From: Ferrovaceae bacterium
GTDB taxonomy: Bacteria; Pseudomonadota; Gammaproteobacteria; Burkholderiales; Ferrovaceae
Assembly: GCA_027457225.1 (NCBI GenBank)
Contig: DAIDTL010000086.1
Location: 1 to 5,439, forward strand
DNA: 5,439 nucleotides
Reading direction: 5' to 3'
Shown: piece after piece, positions 5,328 through 5,439 of the stretch
Numbering within the stretch: position 1 is the first letter of the stretch
How the letters are laid out: each line of letters starts with the position of its first letter
The notes under the pieces: generated by a model
The model's input: only the letters and a program-made list of their open reading frames with translations
Database searches by the model: none
What the model was told of the DNA's origin: nothing
Translations under genes and position numbers: made by a program

Positions 5328-5439
5328 GGGCCGTACTCCGCAGCAGGGACTCCAGAGCGCTGCGCAACACAGGATGTTCAATTCCGGTCACGATATCCAA
5401 GGCAAATGCCTCAATCAGCAGGGTTCGTGCGTACTCGGA
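5320..5439 (-). CDS. sufD: SufD, Fe-S cluster assembly protein, C-terminal 39 residues (rest outside window)
   Basis: SufD pairs with SufB in the SufBC2D complex, on which the nascent cluster is assembled. Only the end of the protein is present, entering from the right edge in the minus-strand frame and stopping at a TGA at 5320-5322. The residues YARTLLIEAFALDIVTGIEH, then PVLRSALESLL, match the C-terminal helix of SufB/SufD proteins (typically ARxLLxxAFxxEVLxxI). SufD rather than SufB is inferred from the position directly before sufS in the usual sufBCDSU order. The last 8 bases overlap the sufS start codon region. The fragment is too short for the ORF to stand alone without this context. 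Confidence 0.85.
   Translation of the reverse strand, partial: SEYARTLLIEAFALDIVTGIEHPVLRSALESLLRSTAHV

Noticed and set aside
5328..5381. 18-residue N-terminal extension of SufS
   Set aside because: The extension is cysteine-rich, absent from the family, and lies within the sufD coding end; the ATG at 5327 has a ribosome binding site and the family N-terminus.
1..5439. tRNA, rRNA, CRISPR array or complete transposase gene
   Set aside because: I looked for tandem spaced palindromic repeats, tRNA-like cloverleaf sequences and DDE transposase reading frames and saw none.

Overview
The window looks like a piece of a Gram-negative, proteobacterial chromosome of moderate GC content. The evidence is an RND-type heavy-metal efflux pump, which needs an outer membrane, a YeaO-family (DUF488) protein, and a suf operon tail in the order sufD-sufS-sufU-sufT, as found in several beta- and gammaproteobacteria. 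Genus cannot be fixed from what is visible.

Layout. (1) Bases 1-1470, plus strand: the C-terminal half of a CusA/CzcA-family metal efflux pump, entering from the left edge. (2) Bases 1504-2241, minus strand and convergent with the pump: an unrecognised 245-residue protein with two N-terminal membrane segments and a soluble C-terminal domain. (3) Bases 2242-2474: non-coding, with short repeated motifs that may be a degenerate end of an IS21-like element. (4) Bases 2475-2825, minus: a YeaO-family protein. (5) Bases 2826-3289: a worn stretch without a full-length gene. It holds a 48-codon ORF that may be a BON-domain remnant and a recognisable 5' fragment of comM (YifB, the Mg-chelatase-like AAA protein) that still has its ribosome binding site. 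(6) Bases 3290-5439, minus: the 3' end of a suf operon, with tightly coupled genes for SufD (C-terminus only), the cysteine desulfurase SufS, the SufU sulfur acceptor/scaffold and a SufT-type DUF59 assembly factor.

How the genes work together. The suf genes form one translationally coupled unit: sufD overlaps sufS by 8 bases, sufS overlaps sufU by 4, and sufU is separated from sufT by 2. SufS takes sulfur from cysteine onto its active-site cysteine, SufU accepts or relays it, the SufBCD complex (mostly outside the window) builds the Fe-S cluster, and SufT helps deliver or mature it. The left half (pump, orphan membrane protein, possible IS end, gene fragments) reads as an accessory or rearranged zone abutting the conserved suf operon. 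I see no convincing new multi-gene system. The most interesting items are the comM fragment, the orphan membrane protein and the repeated motifs beside it. There is no tRNA, rRNA or CRISPR array in the window.
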